A stretch of DNA of 64,000 bases from Silanimonas sp. (GTDB lineage: Bacteria > Pseudomonadota > Gammaproteobacteria > Xanthomonadales > Xanthomonadaceae): positions 1 to 64,000 of the forward strand of contig NZ_JAPZQK010000003.1 of assembly GCF_027530345.1 (NCBI RefSeq), in the 5' to 3' direction. The notes below the pieces were generated by a model. That model was not told where the DNA came from and did not search any database. It was given only the letters and a program-made list of their open reading frames with translations. Positions 13,501 through 21,903 of this stretch are shown one piece after another. The position numbers and the translations under genes were made by a program. Every line of letters starts with the position of its first letter. Positions within the stretch are counted from its first letter, which is position 1.

Positions 13501-13884
13501 AGCGTCGACGAGGATGTGCTGCTGGCCGCGCTCGATCGCCTGCTCAGCGAAGGCGTGTCCTTGGCCCACGTCGAGCACCGCGGCCTCACCGTCCTGCACC
13601 TCGCGGCGCTGCACGGCCTCGGCCGCATCGTCGAGCGGCTGCTGCGCGAAGGCGCCCAGCCCGCGGCCCGCGACCGCCTCGGCCGCACCCCGCACGACCT
13701 CGCCCTGATCCGCGGCTTCGTCGACATTGCCGCGCTCTTCCAGTCGGTGCGCCACGCCGAAGCGAAACCCGCGGCGGACGCCGGCACCGGAGACGCCGCG
13801 GCCGTGGTGCCGCCGCCGGCCGCGCCGGCGACCTCGGGCGTGCTGCCGTCGCTCGCGCGACTGCTTAAGCCGCGGGATCCGTGA
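10516..13884 (+). CDS. Large membrane-anchored ankyrin-repeat protein
   Basis: A 1122-residue protein. The first 200 residues contain about five hydrophobic segments (near 12-30, 68-90, 98-118, 150-172 and 178-196). An acidic, Pro-rich linker follows, and from about residue 235 to 1090 there are many ankyrin-like repeats with motifs such as [41 protein letters not shown] and GLTVLHLAALHGLG. The repeat domain probably faces the cytoplasm and binds a partner protein, which is not identifiable here. ATG 10516 overlaps ycgL. The 3' end runs directly into a strong hairpin terminator at 13885. Confidence 0.88.
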   Translation: MTDPRSTLQRSLALPLLLVGLGLAVLPALWPVGAMAVLGPWLAQPALALGMALLSPAPESPALRVWWRDAITLAVLWGATFALLGLGFAWPWSSLLETGSLAAALGLGAVVGLAWTVLWRQWTLFAMAARQGGGLATLAAAVPGTWSLHRGLALAFAVLAATVGAWLMVWPPPRLLSIWWLAVPYAVGLLAVHAALQRSGHAPEAPPLPPEPVAPRVLEAEEDEEPASPPVGDVYAHARAGRIDAVIEALDAGADPDALPEPGAPDQRSLPMLAALLPDLRLLRELIVRGADLNQEHAGLTPLLAATRDSWHGRIDAVTMLLANGADPRRADRDGNTPLHHAARSTDPAIAAQLLDAGADLHALNGEAQPPLALALASGNWRVARFLLERGAKPESPGAQPSLLAAAGGDDDDPAGVQLLLKHKAKVDSRDARGRTALLEALAAGHAAIAQVLIDAGASVDAADDEGRTALLEAARSPNPALLPLVLARHPNPAARDVGGRNALALACEAGVEPERLKALLALGIDREARDAAGRRPVDHAVGGGRWALVAVLDPDYPLPGDLDEVAPGTALKPARERLRDALRARDFRAAKDVLGAEDAPGRVALSMLLLEFADAAGIDVFEWLLEHGAHSDDRVSGMDSVGLLLLDRGLDAELGLRALLAQGQTPQGVGAVARWLAANPREPSRAAAIGLGLLERGVDPFGPAPNGDSAIGLAAQLPCLPVLDALLQRGVDPAQRDARGHTPLHLAVARGHEAVIKRLVRHGAPADARAADGQTPRGAALARGRRDLAEWLDWGPWKLPGRALQPGDLPAAAMAGDLGAVVRLVALGLAVDGVDAQGCTALLRAAGGGHLAIVDHLLGLHAHTAVAARTGATPLSAAISMRHANVVDRLLAAGADPEQAMPGGVTPLMLASALGLPDLVSRLLRAGADVAARDAQGLTPLHCAALFAFNSRERARVLALFDALLLADADAEATSASEQTPTLLLLGARAEAGASVDEDVLLAALDRLLSEGVSLAHVEHRGLTVLHLAALHGLGRIVERLLREGAQPAARDRLGRTPHDLALIRGFVDIAALFQSVRHAEAKPAADAGTGDAAAVVPPPAAPATSGVLPSLARLLKPRDP

Positions 13885-13923
13885 AAACGACGAAGGCCCC
13901 GCATCGCGGGGCCTTCGTCGTTT
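13885..13923. terminator. Bidirectional hairpin terminator between the ankyrin gene and rho
   Basis: A perfect 18-bp stem (AAACGACGAAGGCCCCGC at 13885-13902 and its complement at 13906-13923) around a 3-base ATC loop. A-rich and T-rich arm ends give a short T run in both directions. It lies between the stop of the ankyrin gene and the convergent rho stop at 13960, so it can serve both. Confidence 0.85.
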
Positions 13924-13959
13924 CCGCCTCATCAGCGTCGCGGCTTTCGCCGCGTTGCC

Positions 13960-15807
13960 TCAGCGCTTCATGAAGTTGAAGAACTCGTCGTTCGACTTGG
14001 TGTTCTTCATCTTGTCGAGCAGGAACTCCATCGCGGCGAGCTCGTCCATCGGGTGCAGCAGCTTCCGGAGGATCCAGATCTTCTGCAGCATGTCCGGCTC
14101 GATCAGCAGCTCTTCGCGACGCGTGCCCGAGCGGTTGATGTTGATGGCCGGGTAGACGCGCTTCTCGGCGATGCGGCGGTCGAGGTGCACTTCGCAGTTG
14201 CCGGTGCCCTTGAACTCCTCGTAGATCACCTCGTCCATCTTCGAGCCGGTTTCCACCAGGGCCGTCGCGATGATCGTGAGCGAGCCGCCTTCCTCCACCT
14301 TGCGCGCCGCGCCGAAGAAGCGCTTCGGGCGGTGCAGGGCATTGGCGTCGACGCCGCCCGTCAGCACCTTGCCCGAGCTCGGCACCACGGTGTTGTAGGC
14401 GCGGGCGAGGCGGGTGATCGAGTCGAGCAGGATCACCACGTCCTTCTTGTGCTCGACCAGGCGCTTGGCGCGCTCGATCACCATCTCGGCGACCTGCACG
14501 TGGCGCGCGGCCGGCTCGTCGAAGGTCGAGGAGACGACTTCGCCGCGTACGGTGCGCTGCATTTCCGTCACTTCTTCCGGACGCTCGTCGACAAGCAGCA
14601 CGATGAGGTGCACGTCCGGGTGGTTGGTGGTGATGGCGGTGGCGACCTGCTGCATCAGCATGGTCTTGCCGGCCTTGGGCGGCGAGACGATGAGCGCGCG
14701 CTGGCCCTTGCCGATCGGCGCCATCAGGTCGAGCACGCGGCCGGTGATGTCCTCCGAGCTGCCGTTGCCGCGCTCGAGCTTGAAGCGCTCGCGCGGGAAC
14801 AGCGGCGTCAGGTTCTCGAACAGCACCTTGCCCTTGCTGGCTTCCAGCGGCTCGCCGTTGATGGTGTCGAGCTGGTTGAGCGCCACGTAGCGCTCGCCGT
14901 CCTTCGGGTTGCGGATGCGGCCGGCGATGTAGTCGCCGGTGCGCAGGTTGAAGCGGCGGATCTGGCTGGGCGAGATGTAGACGTCGTCCGGGCCGGCGAG
15001 GTAGCTCGCCTCGGCGCCGCGCAGGAAGCCGTAGCCGTCGGGCAGGATCTCGAGCACGCCGTCGGCGGCGACACCGTTCGGGTGGCGCGAGAGCACCTTC
15101 AGCAGCTGGAAGATGACGTCCTGCTTGCGCATGCGGGCGACGCCCTCATGCTGGTTCAGGCGCTCGGCGAGGTCGAGCAGCTTGAACGCCGGCATCCGCT
15201 TCATTTCGGTGAGCGAGGGCACCACGAAGCCTTCGGGGAACTGGAAGGACGGGCGCGGCTGCCAGTCGTTGCCGCCCTGGCCCTGGCCCTGACCCTGGCC
15301 GCCACCGGCCTGACCCTGGCCTTGGCCCTGGCCGCCCTGCGACGGGCCGCCGGCCTCGTCGCCCTCGGCGTCGTTCCGGAAACCGCCACCGCCGTTGCGG
15401 CGCTGCTCCTTCTGGCGCTCGCGGCGCTCCTTCATGCGCTGCTTGAAGCGCTCGCGGCGCGACATGCGGGGTTCGCCATTCGGGCCGGTCTGGCCGCTGG
15501 CGTTCGGGCCGCCGGGGCCGTCGTTGCCGCCGTCCTGACCGTCGTCGCCGTCGCCGTCGCCGTCGGCATCATCGCCATCCGGGCCGTCGTCGTCCTCGTT
15601 CATCGCATCGGCGATGACGTCGCGGACGGCGGCGCTGGTGGCGGTGACCGTGCTCGGCTCGGGCGCGGGCGGTGCGGCGACCGCTTCAGGCGCGGTGTCG
15701 GGGCTTTCGGCCGGGGTTTCGGCAGCGGCTTTGCTGCGGGTGCGGCGCGGCTTTTTTTCCGCGGCTTCGGCAGGCGCGTCGGCGCCTTCGATCTCGTTTT
15801 CGGACAC
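13960..15807 (-). CDS. rho: Transcription termination factor Rho with a ~195-residue disordered N-terminal extension
   Basis: A hexameric RNA-dependent ATPase that ends transcription at C-rich sites. It has 615 residues from GTG 15807, against 419 in E. coli. The last ~420 residues are standard Rho: [18 protein letters not shown] and [14 protein letters not shown] (Rho-N), the RNA-binding cold-shock-like fold, Walker [11 protein letters not shown], and the C-terminal [17 protein letters not shown]. The extension is Ala/Glu-rich, then an Asp/Gly run, a basic block ([18 protein letters not shown]) and Gln-Gly repeats. GTG 15807 is preferred because codons upstream read as a non-coding leader. 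It follows trxA on the same strand, an order common in this group. Confidence 0.97.
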   Translation of the reverse strand: MSENEIEGADAPAEAAEKKPRRTRSKAAAETPAESPDTAPEAVAAPPAPEPSTVTATSAAVRDVIADAMNEDDDGPDGDDADGDGDGDDGQDGGNDGPGGPNASGQTGPNGEPRMSRRERFKQRMKERRERQKEQRRNGGGGFRNDAEGDEAGGPSQGGQGQGQGQAGGGQGQGQGQGGNDWQPRPSFQFPEGFVVPSLTEMKRMPAFKLLDLAERLNQHEGVARMRKQDVIFQLLKVLSRHPNGVAADGVLEILPDGYGFLRGAEASYLAGPDDVYISPSQIRRFNLRTGDYIAGRIRNPKDGERYVALNQLDTINGEPLEASKGKVLFENLTPLFPRERFKLERGNGSSEDITGRVLDLMAPIGKGQRALIVSPPKAGKTMLMQQVATAITTNHPDVHLIVLLVDERPEEVTEMQRTVRGEVVSSTFDEPAARHVQVAEMVIERAKRLVEHKKDVVILLDSITRLARAYNTVVPSSGKVLTGGVDANALHRPKRFFGAARKVEEGGSLTIIATALVETGSKMDEVIYEEFKGTGNCEVHLDRRIAEKRVYPAININRSGTRREELLIEPDMLQKIWILRKLLHPMDELAAMEFLLDKMKNTKSNDEFFNFMKR

Positions 15808-15926
15808 GGGGAACTCTCGCGATGGCGAGTGGAGAAAGCTCAGGGGATGAGCTGGAAGGGGTGTGCGGGTGGCGTCGCGGAAAGGGCGTCGCGACCGCAG
15901 AAGTCGCCGGGACACTACACCCGGCA

Positions 15927-15956
15927 GAGGCCGCCCGGCAAGTCTCGGGCGGCCTC
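15927..15956 (-). terminator. Hairpin between trxA and rho
   Basis: An 11-bp perfect stem (GAGGCCGCCCG at 15927-15937 with CGGGCGGCCTC at 15946-15956) and 8-base loop, 18 bp beyond the trxA stop on the minus strand. There is no T run after it, so it may be an attenuator, a Rho-type end or an mRNA-stability hairpin. Confidence 0.5.
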
Positions 15957-15974
15957 CGGTTCAGCAGGCGAGCC

Positions 15975-16301
15975 TCAGAGGCTCTTGTCGATGAAGGCCG
16001 TCAGCTGCGGCTTGCCGGCCAGGCCGACATGGGTGCCGGCGACCTTGCCGCCCTTGAACATCATCAGTGTCGGGATGCCGCGCACCGCGTACTGGCGTGG
16101 GGTCTGCGGGTTGTCGTCGATGTTGATCTTCACCACCTTGACCTTGCCGTCGTAGGCCTTGGCCACGTCGTCCAGCAAAGGGGCGATGGCCTTGCACGGG
16201 CCGCACCACTCGGCCCAGAAATCGACCAGCACGGGGACGTCGCTGCCGAGCACCGCGGTGGAGAAATCGGCATCGCCGACGTGGGAGATCTTGTCGCTCA
16301 T
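15975..16301 (-). CDS. trxA: Thioredoxin 1
   Basis: A 108-residue cytoplasmic disulfide reductase with active site [15 protein letters not shown] (Cys pair near residues 33 and 36), the cis-Pro in [13 protein letters not shown], and a full thioredoxin fold. The length equals E. coli TrxA. ATG 16301 is preceded by GAGGA at a good distance. It is upstream of rho on the same strand and divergent from rhlB, with a 207-bp shared regulatory region. Confidence 0.98.
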   Translation of the reverse strand: MSDKISHVGDADFSTAVLGSDVPVLVDFWAEWCGPCKAIAPLLDDVAKAYDGKVKVVKINIDDNPQTPRQYAVRGIPTLMMFKGGKVAGTHVGLAGKPQLTAFIDKSL

Positions 16302-16508
16302 GGGAGGTCCTCGATGGGCTGCCGCGGGCGCCGCGGCCATGACTGGTACACTTGGGGGCCCTCGGAGCGGTTGGCAACCCCGAGGTGCCGGCCCCCGCGG
16401 CCGCAGTGTGCGACCGCGCGTGAAGCGGGCGCAAGACCGAACCGAACCGGTTCACCCGCAGGCGCGCCGCGCCGCCGCTTCAAGCTGACGAGCACACCCA
16501 AGGATCCC

Positions 16509-18203
16509 ATGAGCGACAAACCGCTGACCGACGTCACCCTGTCCAGTTTCGACCTTCACCCGGCCCTGATGGCCGGCCTCGAGGAAGCCGGGTTCTCCCG
16601 CTGCACCCCCATCCAGGCCATGACCTTCCCGGTCACGCTGCGCGGCGGCGACGTCGCCGGCCAGGCCCAGACCGGCACCGGCAAAACCCTGGCCTTCCTC
16701 GTGAGCATGGTGAACCGCCTGCTCACCCGCCCGGCGCTGGCCAACCGCAAGGACAGCGACCCCCGCGCCCTGATCCTCGCCCCGACCCGCGAACTCGCCA
16801 TCCAGATCCACAAGGACGCGCTGAAGTTCGGCTCGGCCCTCGGCCTGCGCTACACGCTGGTCTACGGCGGCGTCGACTACGACAAGCAGCGCGAGCTGCT
16901 GCAGGCCGGCACCGACGTGATCATCGCTACGCCCGGCCGCCTGATCGACTACGTGAAGCAGCATGTCGTCAGCCTGCACGCCTGCGAGGTCTGCATCCTC
17001 GACGAGGCCGACCGCATGTTCGACCTCGGCTTCATCAAGGACCTGCGCTTCCTGATGCGCCGCCTGCCGGCCCGCGAGGAGCGCCAGACCCTGCTGTTCT
17101 CGGCCACGCTCAGCCACCGCGTGCTCGAGCTCGCGTACGAGCACATGAACGAGCCGGAGAAGCTGGTCGTCGAGACCGAGACGATCACCGCCGCCCGCGT
17201 GCGGCAGAAGATCTACTTCCCGGCCAACGACGAGAAGATCCCGCTGCTGCTGGGCCTGCTCTCGCGCAGCCCGGGCAACCGCACGATGGTGTTCGTGAAC
17301 ACCAAGGCGATGGTCGAGCGCGTCGGCCGCGCGCTGGAGCGCGGCGGCTACCTCGTCGGCGTGCTCAGCGGCGACGTGCCGCAGAAGAAGCGCCAGAGCC
17401 TGCTGGCGAAGTTCCAGCGCCGCGAGCTCGAGATCCTCGTCGCCACCGACGTGGCCGCCCGCGGCCTGCACATCGACGGCGTGAGCCACGTCTACAACTT
17501 CGACCTGCCCTTCGAGGCCGAGGACTACGTGCACCGCATCGGCCGCACCGCGCGCCTCGGCGCCGAGGGCGATGCCATCACCTTCGCCTGCGAGCTGTAC
17601 GCGCAGCACCTGCCGGCGGTCGAGACGTACATCGAGCAGAAGATCCCGGTCGAAGCGGTCACCACCGACCTGCTCACCGCCCTGCCGCGCCCGGAGCGCG
17701 AGGCCCTGCCGGAAGGCGCCGAGCCGGTCGAGCGCGTCAGCGACATCTTCCGCGAAGCCCGGGCCGAGATGGCCGAGAAGGACGCCAAGCACGGCCGCGG
17801 TGGCCGTGGCGGCGCTGGCGGTGGCCGCAGCAGCGGTGGTCCGCGTCGCGAAGGTCGCGATGACGGCCGCGGCGACCGTGGCCCGCGTCCGCCGCGTGCC
17901 GAGGGTGAGCGCGGTCCGCGCCCCCCGCGTCCGGAAGGCGAGCGTGGCCCGCGCCCCGAGCGCGCGCCGAAGCCCGAGGGCGAGGCGGTTCCGATGCAGG
18001 CGACGGACGTCCCGAACGCCGCCGAGAGCCCGGCCGATGCCGAGCGCCGTCGCCGTCGCCGCCGTCGCAAGCCGCGCGGTGAGCGCGGCGCCGAAGGTGC
18101 GCCCACGACCGCCCCGGGCGCCGTGGCCGGCCCGGTCGGCGTGTCGAAGGACAGCTTCTTCGCCCGCATGGCCGCCCGCGTGAAGGGCTGGTTCGGCGGC
18201 TGA
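16509..18203 (+). CDS. rhlB: DEAD-box ATP-dependent RNA helicase RhlB
   Basis: A 564-residue helicase. In order: Q-motif [14 protein letters not shown], motif I AQTGTGKT, Ia [33 protein letters not shown], and C-terminal motif [10 protein letters not shown]. RhlB unwinds RNA for the degradosome in gammaproteobacteria. Residues from about 415 form a low-complexity tail with repeated GERGPRPPR units and a basic patch near the end, as in Xanthomonas RhlB and unlike the 421-residue E. coli protein. ATG 16509 begins [18 protein letters not shown]. The next gene (ftsE) starts 2 bp after its stop. Confidence 0.95.
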   Translation: MSDKPLTDVTLSSFDLHPALMAGLEEAGFSRCTPIQAMTFPVTLRGGDVAGQAQTGTGKTLAFLVSMVNRLLTRPALANRKDSDPRALILAPTRELAIQIHKDALKFGSALGLRYTLVYGGVDYDKQRELLQAGTDVIIATPGRLIDYVKQHVVSLHACEVCILDEADRMFDLGFIKDLRFLMRRLPAREERQTLLFSATLSHRVLELAYEHMNEPEKLVVETETITAARVRQKIYFPANDEKIPLLLGLLSRSPGNRTMVFVNTKAMVERVGRALERGGYLVGVLSGDVPQKKRQSLLAKFQRRELEILVATDVAARGLHIDGVSHVYNFDLPFEAEDYVHRIGRTARLGAEGDAITFACELYAQHLPAVETYIEQKIPVEAVTTDLLTALPRPEREALPEGAEPVERVSDIFREARAEMAEKDAKHGRGGRGGAGGGRSSGGPRREGRDDGRGDRGPRPPRAEGERGPRPPRPEGERGPRPERAPKPEGEAVPMQATDVPNAAESPADAERRRRRRRRKPRGERGAEGAPTTAPGAVAGPVGVSKDSFFARMAARVKGWFGG

Positions 18204-18205
18204 CG

Positions 18206-18892
18206 ATGCCCCTGCTGCGCTTCGACGCGGTCCACAAGCAGTACCCGGGCGGCCGTGCCGCCCTGCAGGACGTGAGCTTCGGCGTCGAGGCCGGCGAGGT
18301 GCTGTTCGTCACCGGCCACAGCGGGGCCGGCAAGAGCACCCTGCTGAAGCTGCTGCACCTCGCCGAGCGGCCCGACCGCGGCGCGGTGCTGCTGGAAGAC
18401 CGCAATCTGGCCGCCGTGCGCGGCCGCGACATCGCCCGCTACCGGCGTCGCGTCGGCGTGGTGTTCCAGGACCACCGGCTGCTGCCGCATTGGAACGTCG
18501 CCGACAACGTGGCCCTTCCCCTGCGCATCGCCAGCGCCCCGGAAGCCGAGGTGCTGCCGCGGGTGCGCGAGGTGTTGGGCCGGGTGGGCCTCGGTGACCG
18601 CCTCGCCGCCTTGCCGCCCCAGCTCTCCACCGGTGAGCAGCAGCGCGTGGGCATCGCCCGCGCCATCGTCGGTTCACCGGTGCTGCTGGTGGCCGACGAA
18701 CCGACCGGCAACCTCGATCCGCAGCTGGCCGCCGAGATCATGGGCCTGTTCCTCGAACTCCCCGAGCGCGGCACCACGGTGCTGATCGCCAGCCACGACC
18801 TCGCGCTGATCAAGCGCACGCGCCAGCGCACCTTGGTGCTGCACGAAGGGCGGCTGGTGGACGACATCGCCGCGCAGGACCTCGCCGCATGA
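18206..18892 (+). CDS. ftsE: Cell division ATP-binding protein FtsE
   Basis: The ABC ATPase that, with FtsX, links the divisome to periplasmic septal peptidoglycan hydrolases. It has 228 residues, the usual size. Walker A is GHSGAGKST, the Q-loop is in VVFQDHRLL, and Walker B is VLLVADEPT. The ABC signature reads LSTGEQQR, with Thr where LSGGEQ is typical. The start lies 2 bp after rhlB and the stop overlaps ftsX by 4 bp (ATGA), so rhlB, ftsE and ftsX are one operon. Confidence 0.96.
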   Translation: MPLLRFDAVHKQYPGGRAALQDVSFGVEAGEVLFVTGHSGAGKSTLLKLLHLAERPDRGAVLLEDRNLAAVRGRDIARYRRRVGVVFQDHRLLPHWNVADNVALPLRIASAPEAEVLPRVREVLGRVGLGDRLAALPPQLSTGEQQRVGIARAIVGSPVLLVADEPTGNLDPQLAAEIMGLFLELPERGTTVLIASHDLALIKRTRQRTLVLHEGRLVDDIAAQDLAA

Positions 18893-19854
18893 GCGTGAAT
18901 CGCAGCGCGGCGCGCCGCGAGGTGTATGGCGGCCCCGGCGTCGGGGCATGGGGCCGAAGCCACCGCCGCGCCTTCGCCGATGCCGTCGCGCGCCTGCGTG
19001 TGGCGAAGCTGGCCACCGCGGCGACGCTTTCGGTGTTCGCGCTGGCCCTGCTGCTGCCCTTGCTGCTCGGCCTCTTCCTCGCCAACGCCCTGCGCTTCGC
19101 CGGCACGCTCGACGCCGCCCGCGAGATCAGCGTTTTCCTCGAGGCGGACGCCAAGCCGGCCGACGCCCGCCGCCTCGCCGAGGCCTGGCGCGCCCGGTCC
19201 GATGTCGCCGGCGTCGTGCTGCGCACGCCGGACGAGGGGCTCGCCGAGTTCCGGCAGATGAGCGACCTCGCGGGCGCGCTCGATCTGCTCGACGGCAATC
19301 CGCTCCCCTGGGTGCTGGTGGTTTCGCCGCAGGAGGGCGTCGCCAACGACCCGGCGGCGCTCGCCACCGCCCTGCAGGCCGAGGCCGGCGTGGACAGCGT
19401 GCAGTACGACGCCGCCTGGCGCGCGCGTCTCGACGCCTGGCTGGCGCTGGGCCGTCGTGCGGTGGGCCTGCTGGCCCTGCTGCTGGCCGCCGGCGCGGTG
19501 CTGGTGGTGGGCAACACCGTGCGCCTCGACCTCGCGACGCGTCGCGAGGAGATCGCGCTGTTGCAGCAGCTCGGCGCCGACGATGCCGACATCCGCCGCC
19601 CGCTGCTGCATTTCGGCGTGCTGCTGGGCGCGCTGTCCGGTGCGCTGGCGCTGGCCGGCGTGTTCGCCATCGGGGCCCTGCTGCGCGCGCCGATGGCCGA
19701 GCTGGTGGCGACCTATGCCGGCGGATTCGCGCTGGCCGGCCCCGGCGTGGGCGAGGCGGCCGCCGTCCTGGCCAGCGCCGCGGCGCTGGGCTGGCTTGGC
19801 GCGCGGGTGGCGGCGGGCCATTATCTGCGGACTTCGCTCCCGGCCGGCTCATGA
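18889..19854 (+). CDS. ftsX: Cell division protein FtsX (permease-like)
   Basis: A 321-residue inner-membrane partner of FtsE. The pattern is typical: a cytoplasmic N-terminus with AVARLRVAKLATAATLSVFALALLLPLLLGLFL (first membrane helix), a periplasmic domain (about residues 65-175, containing EISVFLEADAKPADARRLAE), then three more helices. DLATRREEIALLQQLGADDADIRRPLLHFG lies in the conserved loop after the second one. It overlaps both neighbours by ATGA junctions. In many gammaproteobacteria rpoH follows ftsX; here a double-receiver protein does, and rpoH is 10 kb away. Confidence 0.96.
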   Translation: MSVNRSAARREVYGGPGVGAWGRSHRRAFADAVARLRVAKLATAATLSVFALALLLPLLLGLFLANALRFAGTLDAAREISVFLEADAKPADARRLAEAWRARSDVAGVVLRTPDEGLAEFRQMSDLAGALDLLDGNPLPWVLVVSPQEGVANDPAALATALQAEAGVDSVQYDAAWRARLDAWLALGRRAVGLLALLLAAGAVLVVGNTVRLDLATRREEIALLQQLGADDADIRRPLLHFGVLLGALSGALALAGVFAIGALLRAPMAELVATYAGGFALAGPGVGEAAAVLASAAALGWLGARVAAGHYLRTSLPAGS

Positions 19855-20696
19855 GCACACCCGCGTTCCGCACCTTCGACAACACCTCGCCACGCATCCT
19901 CGTGGTCGATGGCTCGAAGGTGGTGCGCAAGATGATCGAGGGCGTGCTGCGCCAGCAGTTGCCGCAGGCCGAGATCATCCTCTGCGAGAACGGCGACGAG
20001 GCGAAGGTGGCCCTGCAGCAGGGCGCCATCAACCTCGTCACCACGGCGCTGCGGCTACCCGACATGGACGGCCTCGAGCTCGCGCGCTACCTGCGCGAGC
20101 ACACGCCGCAGGCCTACATCCCGATCATCGTGGTCTCCGGCGACGTGCAGGACCGCCTCGAGACGCGCTCGATCACCGACGACGTCACCGACTACTTCGA
20201 CAAGTCGCTGGGCTTCACCGCGCTGGCCGCTTTCATCAAGGGCTACGTCGCGCCGGAAGGCGCGCCTGGCGGCGAAGTGCTGTACGTCGAGGACAGCAAG
20301 GTCGTCGCCGTCGCCACGCGGCGCATGCTCGAGAAGCACGGCCTGAAGGTGATGCACTGTAGTGGTGTCGAGGACGCCATCGCCTGGCTGGAATCGGCGC
20401 TGACGCAGGGCCGCGTACCCGGCTGCGACGTGGTGCTGACCGACGTCTACTTGAAGGGCGAGCTCACCGGCAAAGACCTGGTGAAGTCGATCCGCAATGA
20501 TTTCGGCTATCCAAAGGGCCAGCTTCCTGTGCTGGTGATGACCGGCGACGCCAACCCCGCCAACCAGACCGAGCTGCTGCGCAGCGGCGCCAACGACCTC
20601 GTGCTCAAGCCGATCGAGGAGCGCCTGCTGATCACCAAGCTGCTGTTCCAGCTGCGCGTCGGCCGCCTGCTGCGCGAGCGCCACGGCCAGGCCTGA
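19851..20696 (+). CDS. Double-receiver response regulator, first REC domain degenerate
   Basis: A 281-residue protein of two CheY-like domains and no output domain. REC1 (about residues 14-130) has only one acidic residue at strand 1 (VVDGS) and Ala66 at the phospho-acceptor place (TTALRLPDMDG), so it should not be phosphorylated. REC2 (about 140-265) is intact: YVEDSK, Asp in VVLTDVYLKG, VMTGD and the Lys in LVLKP. ATG 19851 overlaps the ftsX stop by 4 bp, so it is expressed with rhlB-ftsEX. It may relay a signal by protein contact to the division or degradosome machinery; that is inference. Confidence 0.88.
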   Translation: MSTPAFRTFDNTSPRILVVDGSKVVRKMIEGVLRQQLPQAEIILCENGDEAKVALQQGAINLVTTALRLPDMDGLELARYLREHTPQAYIPIIVVSGDVQDRLETRSITDDVTDYFDKSLGFTALAAFIKGYVAPEGAPGGEVLYVEDSKVVAVATRRMLEKHGLKVMHCSGVEDAIAWLESALTQGRVPGCDVVLTDVYLKGELTGKDLVKSIRNDFGYPKGQLPVLVMTGDANPANQTELLRSGANDLVLKPIEERLLITKLLFQLRVGRLLRERHGQA

Positions 20697-20768
20697 GCCG
20701 CGGCGCTTCGAATGCGGCGCCCGCGCCGCCGCCCCCCATCCGATTTCCCCACCACTGAGACCCCCCGC

Positions 20769-21209
20769 ATGTCCTTTCGCCTGCTTACCCCCCTCGCGCT
20801 CGCCGTGATGCTCGCCGCCTGCAGCGCACCCAATGCCGATGGCTCCGAGGAGGTTGGTGTGTTCGACCTCGCGGTCGGTGACTGCCTGATCGACGACACC
20901 TCGGGCGAAGTGTCGGAGACGGTGAAGATCGCCTGCGACAAGCCGCATCTGTCCGAGGTCTACCATCTGTTCGACCTGCCGGGCGGTGCGTTCCCCGAGC
21001 GCGGCGCGATGGACAAGGCCGTCGAGGCTGGCTGCCTCGCGGCGTTCGAGCCTTATGTCGGTCTCGACTACGACAGCTCCGAGTACGTGTTCACCACGCT
21101 CGAGCCCACGCCGGAAAGCTGGACCAATGGTGACCAGGAGGTGGTCTGCATGCTCGCCACGCAAGACGGCAGCAAGATCACCGGCAGCCTGCGCAACGCG
21201 AAGCGCTGA
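20769..21209 (+). CDS. Lipoprotein with a septum-formation-like domain
   Basis: A 146-residue lipoprotein. The signal [21 protein letters not shown] has an LAAC lipobox (Cys18), so it is lipidated and exported. The mature part resembles the Septum_form family: [59 protein letters not shown], with four Cys that may pair. That family is named from actinobacterial proteins and its function is poorly known. It is 72 bp downstream of the ftsEX operon and 10 bp upstream of ung. ATG 20769 was chosen because it starts the signal peptide. Confidence 0.75.
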   Translation: MSFRLLTPLALAVMLAACSAPNADGSEEVGVFDLAVGDCLIDDTSGEVSETVKIACDKPHLSEVYHLFDLPGGAFPERGAMDKAVEAGCLAAFEPYVGLDYDSSEYVFTTLEPTPESWTNGDQEVVCMLATQDGSKITGSLRNAKR

Positions 21210-21219
21210 TCCCCTCGCC

Positions 21220-21900
21220 ATGGCCGTGGCCCTGCACCCGAGCTGGGCGGCGCGCGTCGGGGCCTACCTCGAGCGCGCCGACATGCAGGCGCTCGCCGCC
21301 TTCCTGCGTGCGGAGAAGGCCGCGGGCAAGCGCGTGCACCCGCCGGGCCGGCTGATGTTCGCCGCGCTCGACGCCGTGCCGTTCGACGCGGTGCGCGTGG
21401 TCATCCTCGGCCAGGACCCCTACCACGGGCCGGGGCAGGCGCATGGGCTCAGCTTCTCGGTGCCACCGGGCATCGCCATCCCGCCGTCGCTGCTCAACAT
21501 CTTCAAGGAGATCGAGCGCGACCTCGGGCAGCCGATGCCGCGCCACGGCTGCCTGGAGTCTTGGGCGGCGCAGGGCGTGCTGCTGTTGAACGCCGTGCTC
21601 AGCGTCGAGGAGGGGCGCGCCGGCAGCCATGCGGGAAAAGGTTGGGAAGGCTTCACCGACGCGATCATCGGCGCGCTCTCCCGCGAGCGCGAAGGCCTGG
21701 TGTTCCTGCTGTGGGGCAGCTACGCGCAGAAGAAGGGCGAGCTGATCGACCGGCAGCGCCACTGCGTGCTGAAGGCGCCGCATCCGTCGCCCTTGTCCGC
21801 GCATCGCGGCTTCCTCGGCTGCGGGCATTTCGGCAAGGCCAACCGCTGGCTGCAGGGCTTGGGCTCCGCGCCGATCGACTGGTCGCTGCCGGCGCCCTGA
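21220..21900 (+). CDS. ung: Uracil-DNA glycosylase
   Basis: Removes uracil from DNA as the first step of base-excision repair. It has 226 residues. The catalytic loop [18 protein letters not shown] has the general-base Asp; the uracil-specific strand has [17 protein letters not shown]; and the Leu-intercalation motif [17 protein letters not shown] is intact. ATG 21220 is 10 bp after the lipoprotein stop, so they may share a message. The stop is 3 bp from the convergent fructokinase stop. Confidence 0.97.
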   Translation: MAVALHPSWAARVGAYLERADMQALAAFLRAEKAAGKRVHPPGRLMFAALDAVPFDAVRVVILGQDPYHGPGQAHGLSFSVPPGIAIPPSLLNIFKEIERDLGQPMPRHGCLESWAAQGVLLLNAVLSVEEGRAGSHAGKGWEGFTDAIIGALSREREGLVFLLWGSYAQKKGELIDRQRHCVLKAPHPSPLSAHRGFLGCGHFGKANRWLQGLGSAPIDWSLPAP

Positions 21901-21903
21901 GGC

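Noticed and set aside
10162-13932. A 1256-codon open frame on the minus strand opposite the ankyrin gene
   Set aside because: High-GC coding DNA often leaves the opposite frame open. Its translation is Arg/Gln/His-rich with no domain, and the plus-strand frame has clear ankyrin repeats.
15258-15350. Repeated CCCTGG/CCTGGCC units in rho as a non-coding repeat
   Set aside because: They encode the Gln-Gly repeats of the Rho extension in the correct frame.
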